This document shows, in pieces, positions 12,800 through 24,255 of a DNA stretch of 64,000 nt. The notes beneath the pieces were generated by a model that was not told where the DNA came from, ran no database searches, and saw nothing but the letters and a program-made list of their open reading frames with translations. Position 1 is the stretch's first letter. Each line of letters starts with the position of its first letter. The DNA is from Cycas panzhihuaensis. Taxonomy: Eukaryota > Cycadophyta. The DNA is taken from the NCBI GenBank assembly GCA_023213395.1, contig CM041465.1, positions 116,319,741-116,383,740 on the forward strand, given 5' to 3'. Made by a program: the position numbers and the translations under genes.

Positions 12800-13560
12800 A
12801 AAGAAAATCCAAGATGGAGAGCTGTAATGGATGAAGAATATAGTTCCCTACTAAAGAATGACATGTGGGATTTGGTTCTACTACTACTGATGAAGAATCT
12901 TGTAGGATGCAAGTGAGTCTACAAGATAGAGTTCTGCTTTGATGGAGAGGTGGACAAGTTTAAGGCCAGACTTGCTGCATAGGGATTTAATTAGAAAGAA
13001 GGAATCAACTATGAGGAGACATTTACAACAGTCTCTAGAATGACAATGGTTTGGTTGTTGATTTTCTTAGCAGTAGCTTATAGTTAGGAGTTACATCAGA
13101 TGGACATAAAGTCTGCATCCCCTAATGGAGATCTAAAGGAGGAGATTTATATGTCACAACCTCTAGGATTCATTAAGGATAGCTAGGAGTATTTTATGTA
13201 CCATTTGAAGAAGCTGATCTATGGCCTGAAACAAGCACCTTATGATTGGTATGAAAAGATGGATGTAAAGTTGAAAGCTAAAGGTTTTATGATTTCTAAA
13301 CTCGACTCGACTTTATATGTGAAGAGAAGAGGGACTTCAATAGTAGCTTGCATGGTGTATATGGATGATTTGGTCATCAATGATAAATATGGAAAGGTTA
13401 TTGCTAAATTCAAATCCAATCTGGGAGCTTCATTTGACATGACAGACCTTGGGAGACTTCACTACTTCTTGGGCATTTAAGTCAGACGTGTTGTTATAGT
13501 ATTAGTATGTGAAGAACTTGCTGGAGAAATTTGTAATACATAATTGCAAACTGATTATAA
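12800..13560 (+). pseudogene. Copia reverse transcriptase (decayed)
   Basis: Copies element RNA into DNA. Conserved blocks in order: RAVMDEEYSSLLKNDMWDLV (N-terminal), KFKARLAA then a stop then GFN (normally KARLVAQGF), INYEETFTTVSRM, ELHQMDIKSASPNGDL (normally LHQMDVKTAFLNG), LIYGLKQAPYDWYEK, and the catalytic YMDDL. The catalytic YxDD is intact. TAG stops sit where CAG (Gln) or TGG (Trp) is expected, at A-stop-GF, N-stop-KE and S-stop-E. The last open piece (13196-13480) ends TDLGRLHYFLGI. Confidence 0.88.
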
Positions 13561-13619
13561 CACCATATGTAAAAGGCACTAATTTACAGACAGGTATGGC
13601 CAATCCCTTTGTAGATTCC

Positions 13620-14240
13620 ACAAAGTATCACTAGTTGGTAAGGATTATGATCTATTTGACTCATGTTAGGCCTGATATCGCATACAATGTTGGGTCAATT
13701 TCTTACTACATGCAGAATCCTTAAGAACCTTGTTTGGTTGCAGCGAAGTGGATTTTGAAGTATTTGAAGGGGATTATCAATCTTGGTTGTAAATACCATC
13801 AAGGTGAAGAGATATAATTGCATGGATACATTGATGTTGATTGGGGAGGAGATTTCGATGATCGAAAGTCCATTGTTAGATACTTGTTTGGAGTTGGCAA
13901 TGGATTTATTTCATGGCGATTGAAGAACGAGCAGATAGTGGCATTCTCTTCTATAGAGGCAAAATGTCAAGGACTCAGTGCAGGTGCAAAGGAATTTGTA
14001 TGGTTGTAAGGTCTCTTGGAGTTTTAAATAGACACTTGGCTATCTTTATTGATAACCAAAGTATCATTCATCTATCAAAGAATCCAGATTTTCATGCATA
14101 TACAAAGCATATTAAGATTCGGCACCATTACATTCATGAATAAATCAAATTAAGGAAGCTACAGGTCAACTACTATCTGAGTGAATTTTAGCTTTCAAAT
14201 GTGTTCACCAAACCTCTCATTGAAGATCAATTCACAAAGA
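13620..14240 (+). pseudogene. Copia RNase H (decayed)
   Basis: Degrades the RNA of the RNA-DNA hybrid. Visible motifs: GYIDVDWGGDFDDRKSIVRY (first catalytic region), ISWRLKNEQIVAFSSIEAKC (normally S-STEAEY, so one acidic residue is Lys), AGAKEFVWL, FIDNQSIIHLSKNP, and HTKHI-like AYTKHIKIRHHYI. It ends with SNVFTKPLIEDQF, the expected terminus. Two overlapping frames show a one-base shift near 13990-14010. Confidence 0.85.
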
Positions 14241-14275
14241 TGCATACTAGACTTGGACCCACTAATGTTATCCTT

Positions 14276-14287
14276 GAGGGGGGATGT
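14276..14287 (+). promoter_or_regulatory. Internal polypurine-tract-like duplicate
   Basis: Contains GGGGGGATGT, the same 10-mer found at the true polypurine tract / LTR junction 99 bases downstream. It lies just after the end of the RNase H frame. It could be a second priming site or a remnant of an earlier LTR junction. Confidence 0.55.
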
Positions 14288-14374
14288 ATCGATAAGGATA
14301 AAGAAGCTGCAGGATACTTCCAGCCTTCATGATAACATAATTGTTGCAGTCGGCAGGCTCTCCACATTCACATT

Positions 14375-14383
14375 AAGGGGGGA
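14375..14383 (+). promoter_or_regulatory. Polypurine tract of the copia element
   Basis: AAGGGGGGA ends immediately before the TGTTAATG start of the 3' LTR. It primes plus-strand synthesis in this element type. Confidence 0.9.
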
Positions 14384-14759
14384 TGTTAATGTGGCAATTA
14401 ATTATTAAGCCACGTAATTAATGTTAATGTGGTTTAATTAAGTAAAAGGGTGTGAAGCCTAAAAGTGTAACTTATTCAGAGGGTGACAACCCTAATTGAG
14501 TGACATCTCTTGGAGAGTATAAATTCCTTAAGGCCTTGTATATTCAACATCAAAGATCATTGTATTAATCCATTATGTAATAATCTAAGAGATCCATCAA
14601 GGATCCTTTTATGGTGGGATTTTTCTAGAAAGGGTTTTACCACATAAATTCTTGTGTACTGTGCATCTGTTATATGTGTATATTTGTTGTTTACTTCTTA
14701 TGTATGGTAAAAGATTTTGTGATTGGGAACATTTATGTATGATTTTATGTTCCTGAATA
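14384..14759 (+). repeat. Copia 3' LTR
   Basis: Aligns with the 5' LTR over its whole length, ends CCTGAATA and is followed by the GGCCC target duplication. Confidence 0.95.
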
Positions 14760-14764
14760 GGCCC

Positions 14765-15675
14765 ATAGTTTTTTATAAAACTATGGTTAAATAACTCATT
14801 ATTTTGGTGCCAATTAATACTAGAGTATTAATTGACCCATGGTTTTAAATGAAATCCATACGAAGCCTATGGTTTTGATAAAATTTAATGCGTGGCTCGT
14901 GATTAGATTCCATAAATATATAACTAACTATGGGTTATTTTTTTTTAATATGAGAATATTAATCCCACAAAGTTTATAATGGTGTTATAATGTTTAACTC
15001 TTTGTGGTACTATGGTAAACTTATCAATACCACTAAAATACTATAAGTAGGAATTAGAGTAGGATAAACAAAATTGAACACAGGGTAAGCATAGTCAAGG
15101 TAGGATAAACAAAAATTAGAGAAGGAAAGAGGAAAATATATAAAAAAATAATAATTTTAATGATAAAAGCATCCAAATAAGCGAGATAAGCAAGAAAACA
15201 CTACAAATAAAAGAAGAAGAAGGGTAAGGATTATCTATAAAGATACCAAAAAGTTATTCTATAATCCATCAAGCTTAGGTGGATAACTTATTTGTCACTG
15301 ACTATGGTCATAATCATTATTAACTAAATATACACACCCATTTATGAGAATAATAACCAAATATTAACACATGTTAATAAAAGAAATAAACTTGAATTGA
15401 AAAAAAAAAAAAAAAACATGTACCTTTACTTACTTATTGGTGAGATGAATGTGGACTTCTCAGGTTATGGTAAGGATGGGCTATAAAACATTAAATGGTA
15501 TTAATAATTCTCTATATAGACTATCCATGCATTTATAAAAATAAAAGGGGAAGATAGTCTATTATAGTTTAACATCCTTAGTAGCTATTTAATGAATGTT
15601 TCCCCTTGTTTTATTAGAAATTTAAAAAAATAAATCTTATACCATATTAAAAATATAATTTTATTTTGATACCAT
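14765..15675. other. Unassigned AT-rich DNA
   Basis: Continues the sequence into which the copia element inserted (CCATGGTTTT before, CATAGTTTTT after). An A-rich run lies near 15400-15416. The last part (from about 15600) appears, on the minus strand, to be the start of a family X internal region. No gene was seen. Confidence 0.5.
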
Positions 15676-16125
15676 ATTAGAATATTTATACAACAGAATA
15701 TAATATGTATATATAATGAATGAATTATCTCATGAGGATATGTACACATATAAAGGAATAAGAATGAATGTAAAGTAATGTGACATAAATATGCATAAAT
15801 AAGAATCATCATAAAAGAGACAATTGATTTATATATGAAAAACCCAATATAGGAAAAACCATGGGAGAAGATAGAGTTGGAAGCTCCTCTTTATGATTAA
15901 AGTAAGAACATCTCCTTTCTCAAGTTCTCAACTGGTGTGTGTACACATTTATATCACTAATCACTTCATGAATAGCTTATAATTTCATTTGAATTATTAT
16001 ATCATCTAATAATATCTTTACATAGATATATGTCCTTTTCACATCACTTAATATATCTAATAAGGGGGGTAATGTATATGTCTAAAACATTAACATTAAA
16101 TATTATATATGTGATTAATTCTTAT
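15676..16125 (-). repeat. Family X LTR, minus-strand copy
   Basis: Read on the minus strand it shares with the copies at 17448 and 25122 the blocks CAGTTGAGAACTTGAGAAAG, CCTTCTCC, GGGTTTTTCATATATAAATC and GTCTCTTTTATGATGATTCT. It ends just before TGGTATCAAAATAAA, a primer-binding-site-like stretch at 15660-15674. Divergence is higher than between the other two copies. The start (about 16125) is approximate. The usual partner LTR to the left was not found. Confidence 0.6.
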
Positions 16126-17447
16126 ATTTTAATAAGTTTAACCTTGTCAACAAGAACTTTAGAGATGTGTTGAATAGGGTAGAGATTGGCGTCATAGTAC
16201 AATCCACCATGACAAGCTCAAAAGCCATGTTGGAACCTAAGTAGATACAAAAGGGTCACCATAATTTATCCTCTTTAGTGACTATTTTTGAAGTAATCTT
16301 AGGTGTATGAGGGGTTACTTTATGGGATAGTGATATTAGGTTCATAAGTTAAGGCTTTTTGGGCTTAAAATCTAAAGGTTCAACTTAAAACCTAAGGGCT
16401 TTTAGGCTTAAGAGCCAAGGGTTATTATATTAGTTTAGCTTCATCAATGAGTGCCCTTCAAAGAAGGAATTATTTGAGCTTATCTCAAATCTAGTTTTAA
16501 CCTTATATGTACAAGGTATTACCTTAAACATAAGAGGTATGAACTTAAAAGTCAATGATGATCACTATAGATTAATCTTATTAGTGATTATTTCTCAAAA
16601 GTTGGAGTTGTTTGGGCTCATCTCAAATCCAAGTTTTTGGTTTCTTAGCTTCATTTTTTTTTTAAGTTTTTTGTTATTTTTATAAAATGACATACTAGGG
16701 AAAGAGAAGCTTAAAAACATATGGTAAATAATGCTCAAAAATATAGGAAACAAGTTAATCTATTTTAATGTTTTATTTTATGAAACATGTTGGATTGTAA
16801 CAAGCAAGAACTGAGATAAAAGCAACCTAACTATATTAGCAAGAGTACACAACTAAGGATAACAAATCTAGTAGATTTGGTAAGCTAATAAACAACTAGC
16901 TAAAAGTTAAAAAGTAGCAAGATAGGCCTACTATATACTTACAAGGCATAAATGAGAGCTTTGATGGTGGTAGTGTACTCAACAATATTGTTTATTGCTA
17001 TATGTAGGTAAATTACAGTGCAGGTTAAGATGTGTCCTGCTTGGTTTTAAATGGTCTAGGATGTAACATAAGGGCTAAGGTTCCTATGACTTCCTCTATT
17101 AGTATGAATGATTAATAACATGGGTAATTTGATGAATTTGGGTGTGTAGGGAGAAGGGGGGTGGTGGGGAGGAGATGATAGAGTATAAATCAATCAATGT
17201 CGCCAGTTCTCATGCCTGTGGGCTCAACTTTAACTATTAAATATATTAAAAAATAATCCTTATGAATGAATGGATAGGTATCACTATCATAGCAAACTTA
17301 ACAAAAAAAAATATTATTTGAAGTGTAAAGGAGGATTTAATCATAATTAAGACCTTGGTGGACCCAAACAACTAGATTTAAAGGTCTTGAATGACCCAGA
17401 TATTTAGAGCTAAATTACATATTATAGGTGAGAAAAGTTAATATTAT
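16126..17447. other. Unassigned DNA between two family X LTRs
   Basis: No domain was recognised. The sequence includes short repeated phrases around GGGCTTAAAAGCC-like text near 16360-16420, but no coding pattern. It lies between divergent family X ends. Confidence 0.4.
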
Positions 17448-17874
17448 TGGAATATTTAAAGTTTTCAAATATCTAATATTTAATATAATGTTATAGACCC
17501 ACATAAAGTATCAAAAATCATGAGAAATGTATAATTATTTATATAACTTTATATTTGAAGATGAAAAGGCTCTCATATGTGATAGGCTCATCATGAGGTA
17601 ATTATACATATAAGTGTATATATAATACCAGTTGAGAACTTAAGAAAGTTCATTTATTCAGAGATCATAATAAAGTGGAGTAACACTCCAAACCTTCTCC
17701 TATTGTTTTTCTCTCTTGGGTTTTCTATATATAAATATTTGTGTCTCTTATAGTAATGCTTGATAATCTTGATTCATATTTAATATTCATTTATGTTGAT
17801 TTTATCTTATATTTATGTATAGATTTCTTATGATTCATTATTATGCTTCCACTATACATTTAGATAATTTTATA
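17448..17874 (+). repeat. Family X LTR, plus-strand copy 1
   Basis: Begins TGGAATATTTAAAG and ends near TTTTATA. It matches 25122-25544 along its length. It is followed directly by TAGTATCAGAGTGAA, a primer-binding-site match to TGGTATCAGAGT. No polypurine tract precedes it, as expected for a 5' LTR. Confidence 0.75.
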
Positions 17875-17889
17875 TAGTATCAGAGTGAA
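17875..17889 (+). promoter_or_regulatory. Primer binding site of family X copy 1
   Basis: TAGTATCAGAGTGAA differs from the initiator-Met-tRNA site TGGTATCAGAGTG by one G-to-A change. It abuts the LTR end. Confidence 0.7.
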
Positions 17890-20039
17890 TTTAAAATTTC
17901 TAATATGATATTAAAGCTTCAAGGTTGTAAAAGATCTTATATAAAGATGGAAATGTTTTATTGCAGAACGTGGTTTGAAAGAACTAGTTTTTGAGTTAGT
18001 TTCTTAAGCTTGTAAGAGCTAGTTATGCGAAAGACATGCGATCAAGATTTTCAGGCAAGTTGTTAAAGATTTATTGCTACAAATAAGATGGATTCTATTT
18101 TTTCTATAAGCAATTTATATGGACATATTTATTTACATATGTAAAACTCCTTTATATGTAACATACAAGTTTAACAAGTCTACCAATGATGATGAAATAT
18201 AAGGAAACTATTGCTAATTATATTCACTAATATAGGCTAGCCTGCTATAGATATGATTGAGTTTTTATAAGACTAGTCATTTCACCAAAACTTATGATTG
18301 TAATAGTCAATCAATCAAGCATGTGGTAAGAAGATGAATCCATCTATTCACTTATTAATTAAGCAATAGAAGGTATGTTTCAAGTATGACTGGGTGAGAA
18401 ATTAAAGTAGTTATATATTATTTTAATGTTGTATTGAGATATTTACAATGAAGGGTTTTATTAAGAGTTCTCACCAAATTACTATTTTAATTTTGATTTA
18501 TTATGGTATAAAGGTGAGATATTTGAGTCAAATTTGAAATATCCATGTTGAGCATGATTGAGAAATTGATTTGGTTTGCATACAAATTTTGAAAGTGTGT
18601 GACAATTTTTTTTGCATATAACTTTTATAATGACATGTATTTGGATGCCACATCAAGAGAGTAATATGACAAGGTCTTGAAGACCTCCTACAAAATGGTG
18701 AGAAAGTGTTTGGTATAATTGATTTGATTACTATATAGAGTCATTGTCCATTAATTAAATAACTTTGCTTACCTATGTCAATAATCTCCCATATGTAGCT
18801 CACCCAAACATAGAGATTGATGTTGTTGGCCTTTCCATAACCACCATTTACACCTAAGGAACTCATATTTTCTTAGCTACCAAACTTAATAATTCACCAA
18901 TTACATCCAACTACACTGATTCTAGAATAAATTCATGGATTAAGAGAAGCCAAAGCAAATCACATATGTATAAATAAATATCTTAATTGAAGGAATAGTC
19001 ATCATAACCTTATAGTAATGTAGCCCATGTAGGAACAGTGCCCATAGTCACAAACAAGATCATCTCCCATTATCTCCATAACTTGGATGAGAATACCTAT
19101 AGATTCCATCACCTAGAAATTCATTAATTTGATTACCATAGATAAGAAAATTTAGTCTTTAACACGAAGAATTCACATGGATAAAGAAACCCTATCGACG
19201 TAAATTGATCTAGCATAATATTTTTTTTTCATAATGTTTTACATTAATTGAACTAAATTGGAATGTGAGTTTCAGATCTTTCCTTAAGCCTCTTTAATAA
19301 GTGATTGATCACATGGATGAATATCATGATCACAACCCAAGTTAAAAGGTACTAATCCAAATTTTAAAGCATGTTTTTACTTTTAAAAAATATATTGCCT
19401 ATATTTCAAGTATAACATTTTCATATGGAGTTTATTTTCTAAGCTATTAGTCTCATTAGAAAGAGAACTCAGAGATGGTTAAAACGAGTGGTTGTATGGT
19501 ATACTTTAGAGATTGCATCATGGATATTTTAATTAGTAACGTTAAACAAGTTGATTTTGACATGATAAAAGTTATAATTTTTGAGTAATTTGAGATATGA
19601 TTTGATATTTTTTAAAAATTTAGAAGGCTCGTGAGTGCGTATTAATGCAAATGGATGCTTAATGATGAGAGATAATTTAAATTTGGTTTAAAAGTGATAT
19701 ATTTAAGGATCATTTATGATATTCTAATGTTCAAATTGAAGTTGTTGGAACTTATTTGATATTAAATATGAGATATATATGTTGGATAAGATGATATTAA
19801 ACCCTATCAAGTGTTTACACATTTGATGTAATGATAGTAACATTAATTAAATAAAATTTAACATGGATTGTTCACCCAATTTATCAAATAATTGATAAGG
19901 AAACATTACTTATTTTATATTTATTTCAAAGAAGGGCCCAATTATTGTTGTTGTCATTGTTTGCTAAAAGATTAGTTGAGTTATTTCCACCTATTATAAG
20001 ACATGGAGAAGTCTCACATGTTGATTATTTTGGCACACC
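17890..20039 (+). other. Family X internal region, left part
   Basis: About 2.1 kb of AT-rich sequence with no recognised gag or pol motif. Together with 24256-25109 it makes an internal region of only about 3 kb without coding capacity, so the element looks like a non-autonomous derivative. Confidence 0.5.
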
Positions 20040-20044
20040 AAATT

Positions 20045-20373
20045 TGTTAGAGTTAATATTCATCACATAACCCTACATTAGAAATATGAAACCACACACA
20101 CGTTAATAGTAAATTATGGCAAGTTTATTTTATTATAAGTGGTTTATTATTTTATATTAATTTAAATCCAGGTTGAGGAGGGCTTCCATCCTCCTCTTGT
20201 ATATTTATTCTTTGGGGTCAAAACCCTGGTGTTATTCAACAATAGCTTCTCAAGAAAATATTAGTGTACTTTAAAGATGGATTAAATACATTATATTATA
20301 TTTGCATATGCATTTTAATATGGATTAATCTTACATGGTTCATTTTCTCCACTCTTGTCTCTAATAACCTACA
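20045..20373 (+). repeat. 5' LTR of the gag-only element
   Basis: Runs from TGTTAGAGTTAATATTC to ATAACCTACA (TG...CA). It matches 23921-24250 along its length and carries the landmark GGTTGAGGAGGGCTTCC. Confidence 0.9.
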
Positions 20374-20493
20374 TTTGGTATCATAGTAGACCTAAGTTAC
20401 ATATGCATTTTAATATGGATTAATCTTACATGGTTCATCTTCTCTACTCTTGTCTATAATAACCTACATTTGGTATTAGAATAGAGATAGGTG
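20305..20493 (+). repeat. 95 bp tandem duplication of LTR end plus PBS
   Basis: The block CATATGCATTTTAATATGG through TGGTATCATAG starts at 20305 and is repeated from 20400 with only a few changes (second PBS copy TGGTATTAGAATAG). The period is 95 bases. It duplicates the last about 70 bases of the LTR together with the primer binding site, giving two tandem PBS copies. Confidence 0.85.
20376..20390 (+). promoter_or_regulatory. Primer binding site of the gag-only element
   Basis: TGGTATCATAGTAGA lies two bases after the LTR end and matches the initiator-Met-tRNA site TGGTATCAGAGCAG closely. A second, more changed copy follows at about 20471. Confidence 0.8.
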
Positions 20494-23244
20494 CACAACC
20501 TCTAGCTCCTCCTATGCTCAACGAAAGTGTAATATATGACTACTCATTCAAATTCTGGCAGACTTATCTACTCATTAGAGAAATTGGTTTGAAGTTTTAC
20601 CTCCTTTGAAAGGAGAATCTTACTCTCTGAAGTTAACCTTCTACATACTGGTCACTATCATTTTATTAGGTTATTCATGTTTTATATATAAATTTATATA
20701 TTTTTGAATATTTCTCCATAAGATTGAAATATTACTTTACAAGATTCTATTGTATCTACAACGCCCTATCAACGACTGCTTTGTTTTATTTTAGAACTAT
20801 CTTTGTAGGCCTTGACCTTCCTACTCCTCATTTTTTGTTCAATTTTAACCTTCATTTTCTTATAATTATCTACCATTATTTCCTCATATAATCTTCATTA
20901 TCATCATTCCTTATAATATTGCCATGTATCTTATTGTGTCCATTGTATTACTATTATTGGTAGCATTTGGTCACATTTTCCTTCTCTTTGCTCTTTACTA
21001 AAGAAGTAAATCCATCTTTAATAAGTTTTTAGAAGAGCAGAATCAAAGGAATATAATTATATTAAGACTAACATTGAACTTGTTTCTTTATGAATGTAAT
21101 TAAATAGTTTACCATTTGTGAAAGTAGTTGTCTCCATATTATAGCCTTCAATATTGTCTTTCAGTAATGGATCTAAACATTACTCTAGATCTCCTTATAG
21201 ACTTATCCTACTTCTAGTGGCATCTTAATCTCTAATCTGGGTATGATTTGTCACTACCATCTGCATCTTCTTGGCATGTTCTTTCTTATTTTTTTAATAT
21301 AATTTTTATTTTAAAAATATTTTTTTCAATTGATGTTGTTTATGTCTCTGTGCCTCTAACTCCATGCCCTCTCTGGTGTCTCTCTATGAGCTTTGTGTAA
21401 CCGTCTCTCATTGCCACTTCATAGTATCACCCGCCACTTCTCTTATCTCCAGTGCCGTACTGCACTCATTGCTATTTGACCTTCATCTCTATCTCTATCT
21501 AAGAAGATGAAGTTGAAGTCTCTGTGCATGGGCCTAATCATAAGTAATCACAGGTCCCTGTGATCAGGACTTAACCTATTCAAACCGTGTTTTTTTTTCC
21601 CATAATTTCCTCGTTTGTCGGCTGCCTCTATTAACAGGCCTTTTTTTTTGTTATTTTTTAATTACAAATATATATTTTTAGTAATGTTTTAGTTTATGAT
21701 TGATGTACCATCCTCTAAGGAGATTCAATAGTTTCTTTCAATCAAAATTTGATCAATTTTGATAATAATTATCTCAAATATCATTGTTATTTATCGCCCA
21801 TTAAAGGGTATTGAATTTCATATGAAAATTATATTTTTTTTCTAAAGTTACTATAAAATTAAACTAGATTTAATTCCTTTTTGGATTCTAGGCATTTAAT
21901 TTACATCGCCCCCTTTGTGTTTGTTTCTGGTCATATGAAACCCCCTACGTGACCTTGATTTTCACATTAAGAGGAAGATTTAAAAACTTTATAAATTATT
22001 TTTCATAATTTTAGTTTTAAAAAGATTTAATCTTATTTGATAAATTTTGGATTCTAGAGCCTCCTCTAGGTCTTAGACGATGATCACATTAGCCTCCACA
22101 TGACTAGGGCCTAGTCTGTCTAAGGGGCTTAACCTCCTTCTCTATTTTATTATCGAAAAGAGGTCCTTATATATATATTCTATAATAACTTTTGATCTAT
22201 GAGCCTACTGTTCGAATGACTAGATCTATTGAAAAGGTTTTTTTATTCTCTCCATATTAGAATAGGTTTTATAGAGATCTGACACTATTTTGTAGGTTTT
22301 TGAAGCTAATAAAATCAAGGGTTCTGTTTGGTCTAAATTTGATCTATTTTTCAAAAATTTCAAGCAATTCTTTTATTCTAGTTTAGTATATTTGTTTATT
22401 ACTGAGTTATTAATCAGATGTTGATAGATGTTTTCCAATTTTAGAGGCTCATAACTTAATTTTATAGCCATTTAGCTCTATTATGACTTCTTGAAGAGAA
22501 GGAGCCTCTTTGAGAATAAAAGCGACAAATTGGTATATTCAACTCCCTTTTAACTCTATTATAGAGTTGTCATTTCATATTCTATCTTATAAAGTTAATT
22601 CTAAAAGCTCTTTAAGGCATATTTTTTCTACTTATTTAAATTTTTTTTGCCTCTTTAAATATTTTCAAGTTGCATCTAAATTATTCAAGGAAAAGCACTT
22701 CATTTCTCTTTAAGCCTATTTTGGATCCTTGTAGAAGTTGTTTTGCAAAGTGTATTTTTCATCACTAAGTTATATTCTCATTAATCAAAGAGGTATTTAT
22801 TTCAAATTTTATATATTTCAAGCATATTCAAGTTGATTTAAGGATATTACATTTGAAATCTCAAAGGTGCATTATAGTATATAACTATAAGCTCATTATT
22901 AGGTTTTTGTTTTATTAAGATTCATATATATACATCACCTTTTGAAAGGATCATTGATTGAATATTAGTTTCATTCCAAAAGAATATTTATCTAGCTTTA
23001 AAGGAGATTTATTACATGTTACAAATTCATTTGTTATTTTTAATTTAAAGGGATATATTCTTTACTGTTATGTTATTATCCTTCATTGATTAAAGAGGAA
23101 TCTATGTTGAAATCATGATTAAAAGTTCTTTTAAAATTAAACTTATTACATATTACAAGTCATTTATTCATTTGAGATTAAGAGACTTATTATTTGTTCA
23201 TTAAGACCATCCTTTTGGATTATGTATTAAAATCTCTTATAATA
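20494..23244 (+). other. Noncoding internal region of the gag-only element
   Basis: About 2.7 kb with no recognised domain. Frames are short and the sequence alternates pyrimidine-rich and AT-rich tracts. It fits the untranslated filler typical of large non-autonomous LTR derivatives. Confidence 0.5.
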
Positions 23245-23463
23245 GCCACCTATTTGGATGATATGATGATTCCTATGTTTAATGGCACTAGTTTTTTATC
23301 TTAGAAGAACTTGATAAAAACACTCCTTATCTCCAAAAAATTGTGGAAATATATAAAAGATGGTTCTGAACCAAATGATAAAGAAGGCATGAAAAAGGAT
23401 AATAAGGCCTTATCCCTAATCTTTTGTGTACTAGATGATAATATATTTTGTAGTGTGAGTTGA
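23245..23463 (+). pseudogene. Copia-type gag N-terminal remnant
   Basis: One frame reads MFNGTSFLS, stop, KNLIKTLLISKKLW, then KYIKDG. This is the copia gag pattern F-G-N-W---M---L----LW--V--G, with the Trp codon changed to TAG. It continues to ALSLIFCVLDDNIF, matching the A--LI---L-D-IF region. It stops after about 70 residues. This is the only recognised coding trace in the element. Confidence 0.65.
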
Positions 23464-23558
23464 CTACTTCCAAATCTTCATAAGATACCATAGAATTAGT
23501 TTATAGGGGAGATACTTTAGAATTAAATATTACCAATTATATCGATGATGCTTTTCAT

Positions 23559-23795
23559 GTGAGATATGCATTAGAGCAAGTGAACTATGTTGAAAAGAAT
23601 AATATTGTATATATTAATGTAGACTTTAATAAAATTAATAACTTTAATGTTATATTTGATAGAGTTATATGTACTTTGGACCTAATTAACAAAAAAGATA
23701 AAGATTTTGATAAAGCCACTCTTATTCATTCAAATCAAGCCTTAACTACTTATAAACTATTTGAGACACACATTGTTGAAAGGATAATATTCTAA
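23559..23795 (+). other. Short open frame of unknown nature after the gag remnant
   Basis: A 78-codon frame rich in Asn, Asp, Lys and Ile, with no motif I can name. Given its position it may be a shifted continuation of the gag-like region. Evidence for real coding is weak. Confidence 0.3.
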
Positions 23796-23910
23796 GTTGA
23801 TGCTCATTCTAAGGATGATGATAAAGCTCAAGTATATGTGTTTAAAGGTTTCCTTAAGTACAAGTATCACAAGTTTAAAGAGAAGATGAAGACATACGTG
23901 ATAAATTTTA

Positions 23911-23920
23911 AAGGGGAGAA
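23911..23920 (+). promoter_or_regulatory. Polypurine tract of the gag-only element
   Basis: AAGGGGAGAA ends directly before the TGTTAGGG start of the 3' LTR. Confidence 0.8.
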
Positions 23921-24250
23921 TGTTAGGGTTAATATTCATCACATAACCCTACATTAGAAATATATAGCCATACAGACATTAATGATAAGTTATGGTAAGT
24001 TTATTTTATTATAAATGGTTTATTATTTTATATTAATTTGAATTTAGGTTGAGGAGGGCTCTTGCACTCCTCTTGTATATATATTCTTTGGGGCCAAAAC
24101 CTCTAGTGTTCTTCAACACCACCTTCTCAAGGAAATATTTGTGTACTCTAAAGATGGATTGAATAGATTATATTATATTTGTGTATGCATTTTAATATAG
24201 ATTAATCGTATATGGTTTATCTGCTTCACTCTTATCTCCAATAACTTATA
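23921..24250 (+). repeat. 3' LTR of the gag-only element
   Basis: Matches the LTR at 20045, ends ATAACTTATA (CA changed to TA) and is followed by the AAATT target duplication. Confidence 0.9.
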
Positions 24251-24255
24251 AAATT

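Larger units (their letters stand above)
8446..14764 (+). mobile_element. Full-length Ty1/copia retrotransposon (decayed)
   Basis: The element proper is 8451-14759 (about 6.3 kb). It is flanked by an exact 5 bp target duplication, GGCCC, at 8446-8450 and 14760-14764. LTRs of 378 and 376 bp bound it, and it has a methionine-initiator-tRNA type primer binding site and a polypurine tract. The order gag, protease, integrase, RT, RNase H is that of Ty1/copia. All coding domains carry stops or frameshifts, so it is non-autonomous now. The clean target duplication shows a single insertion event with no later terminal rearrangement. Confidence 0.95.
20040..24255 (+). mobile_element. Non-autonomous gag-only copia-like element
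   Basis: The element proper is 20045-24250 (4.2 kb). It has 329 and 330 bp LTRs, a primer binding site, a polypurine tract and an exact 5 bp target duplication AAATT at 20040-20044 and 24251-24255. Only a decayed gag N-terminus was recognised inside, close to the 3' end. No protease, integrase or RT was found, so mobility would have depended on proteins from another element. It is nested in family X sequence. Confidence 0.88.

Noticed and set aside
16062-16080. AATAAGGGGGGTAATG as a polypurine tract and LTR start
   Set aside because: It lies inside the minus-strand family X LTR by alignment, and no LTR-like repeat follows on the plus strand.
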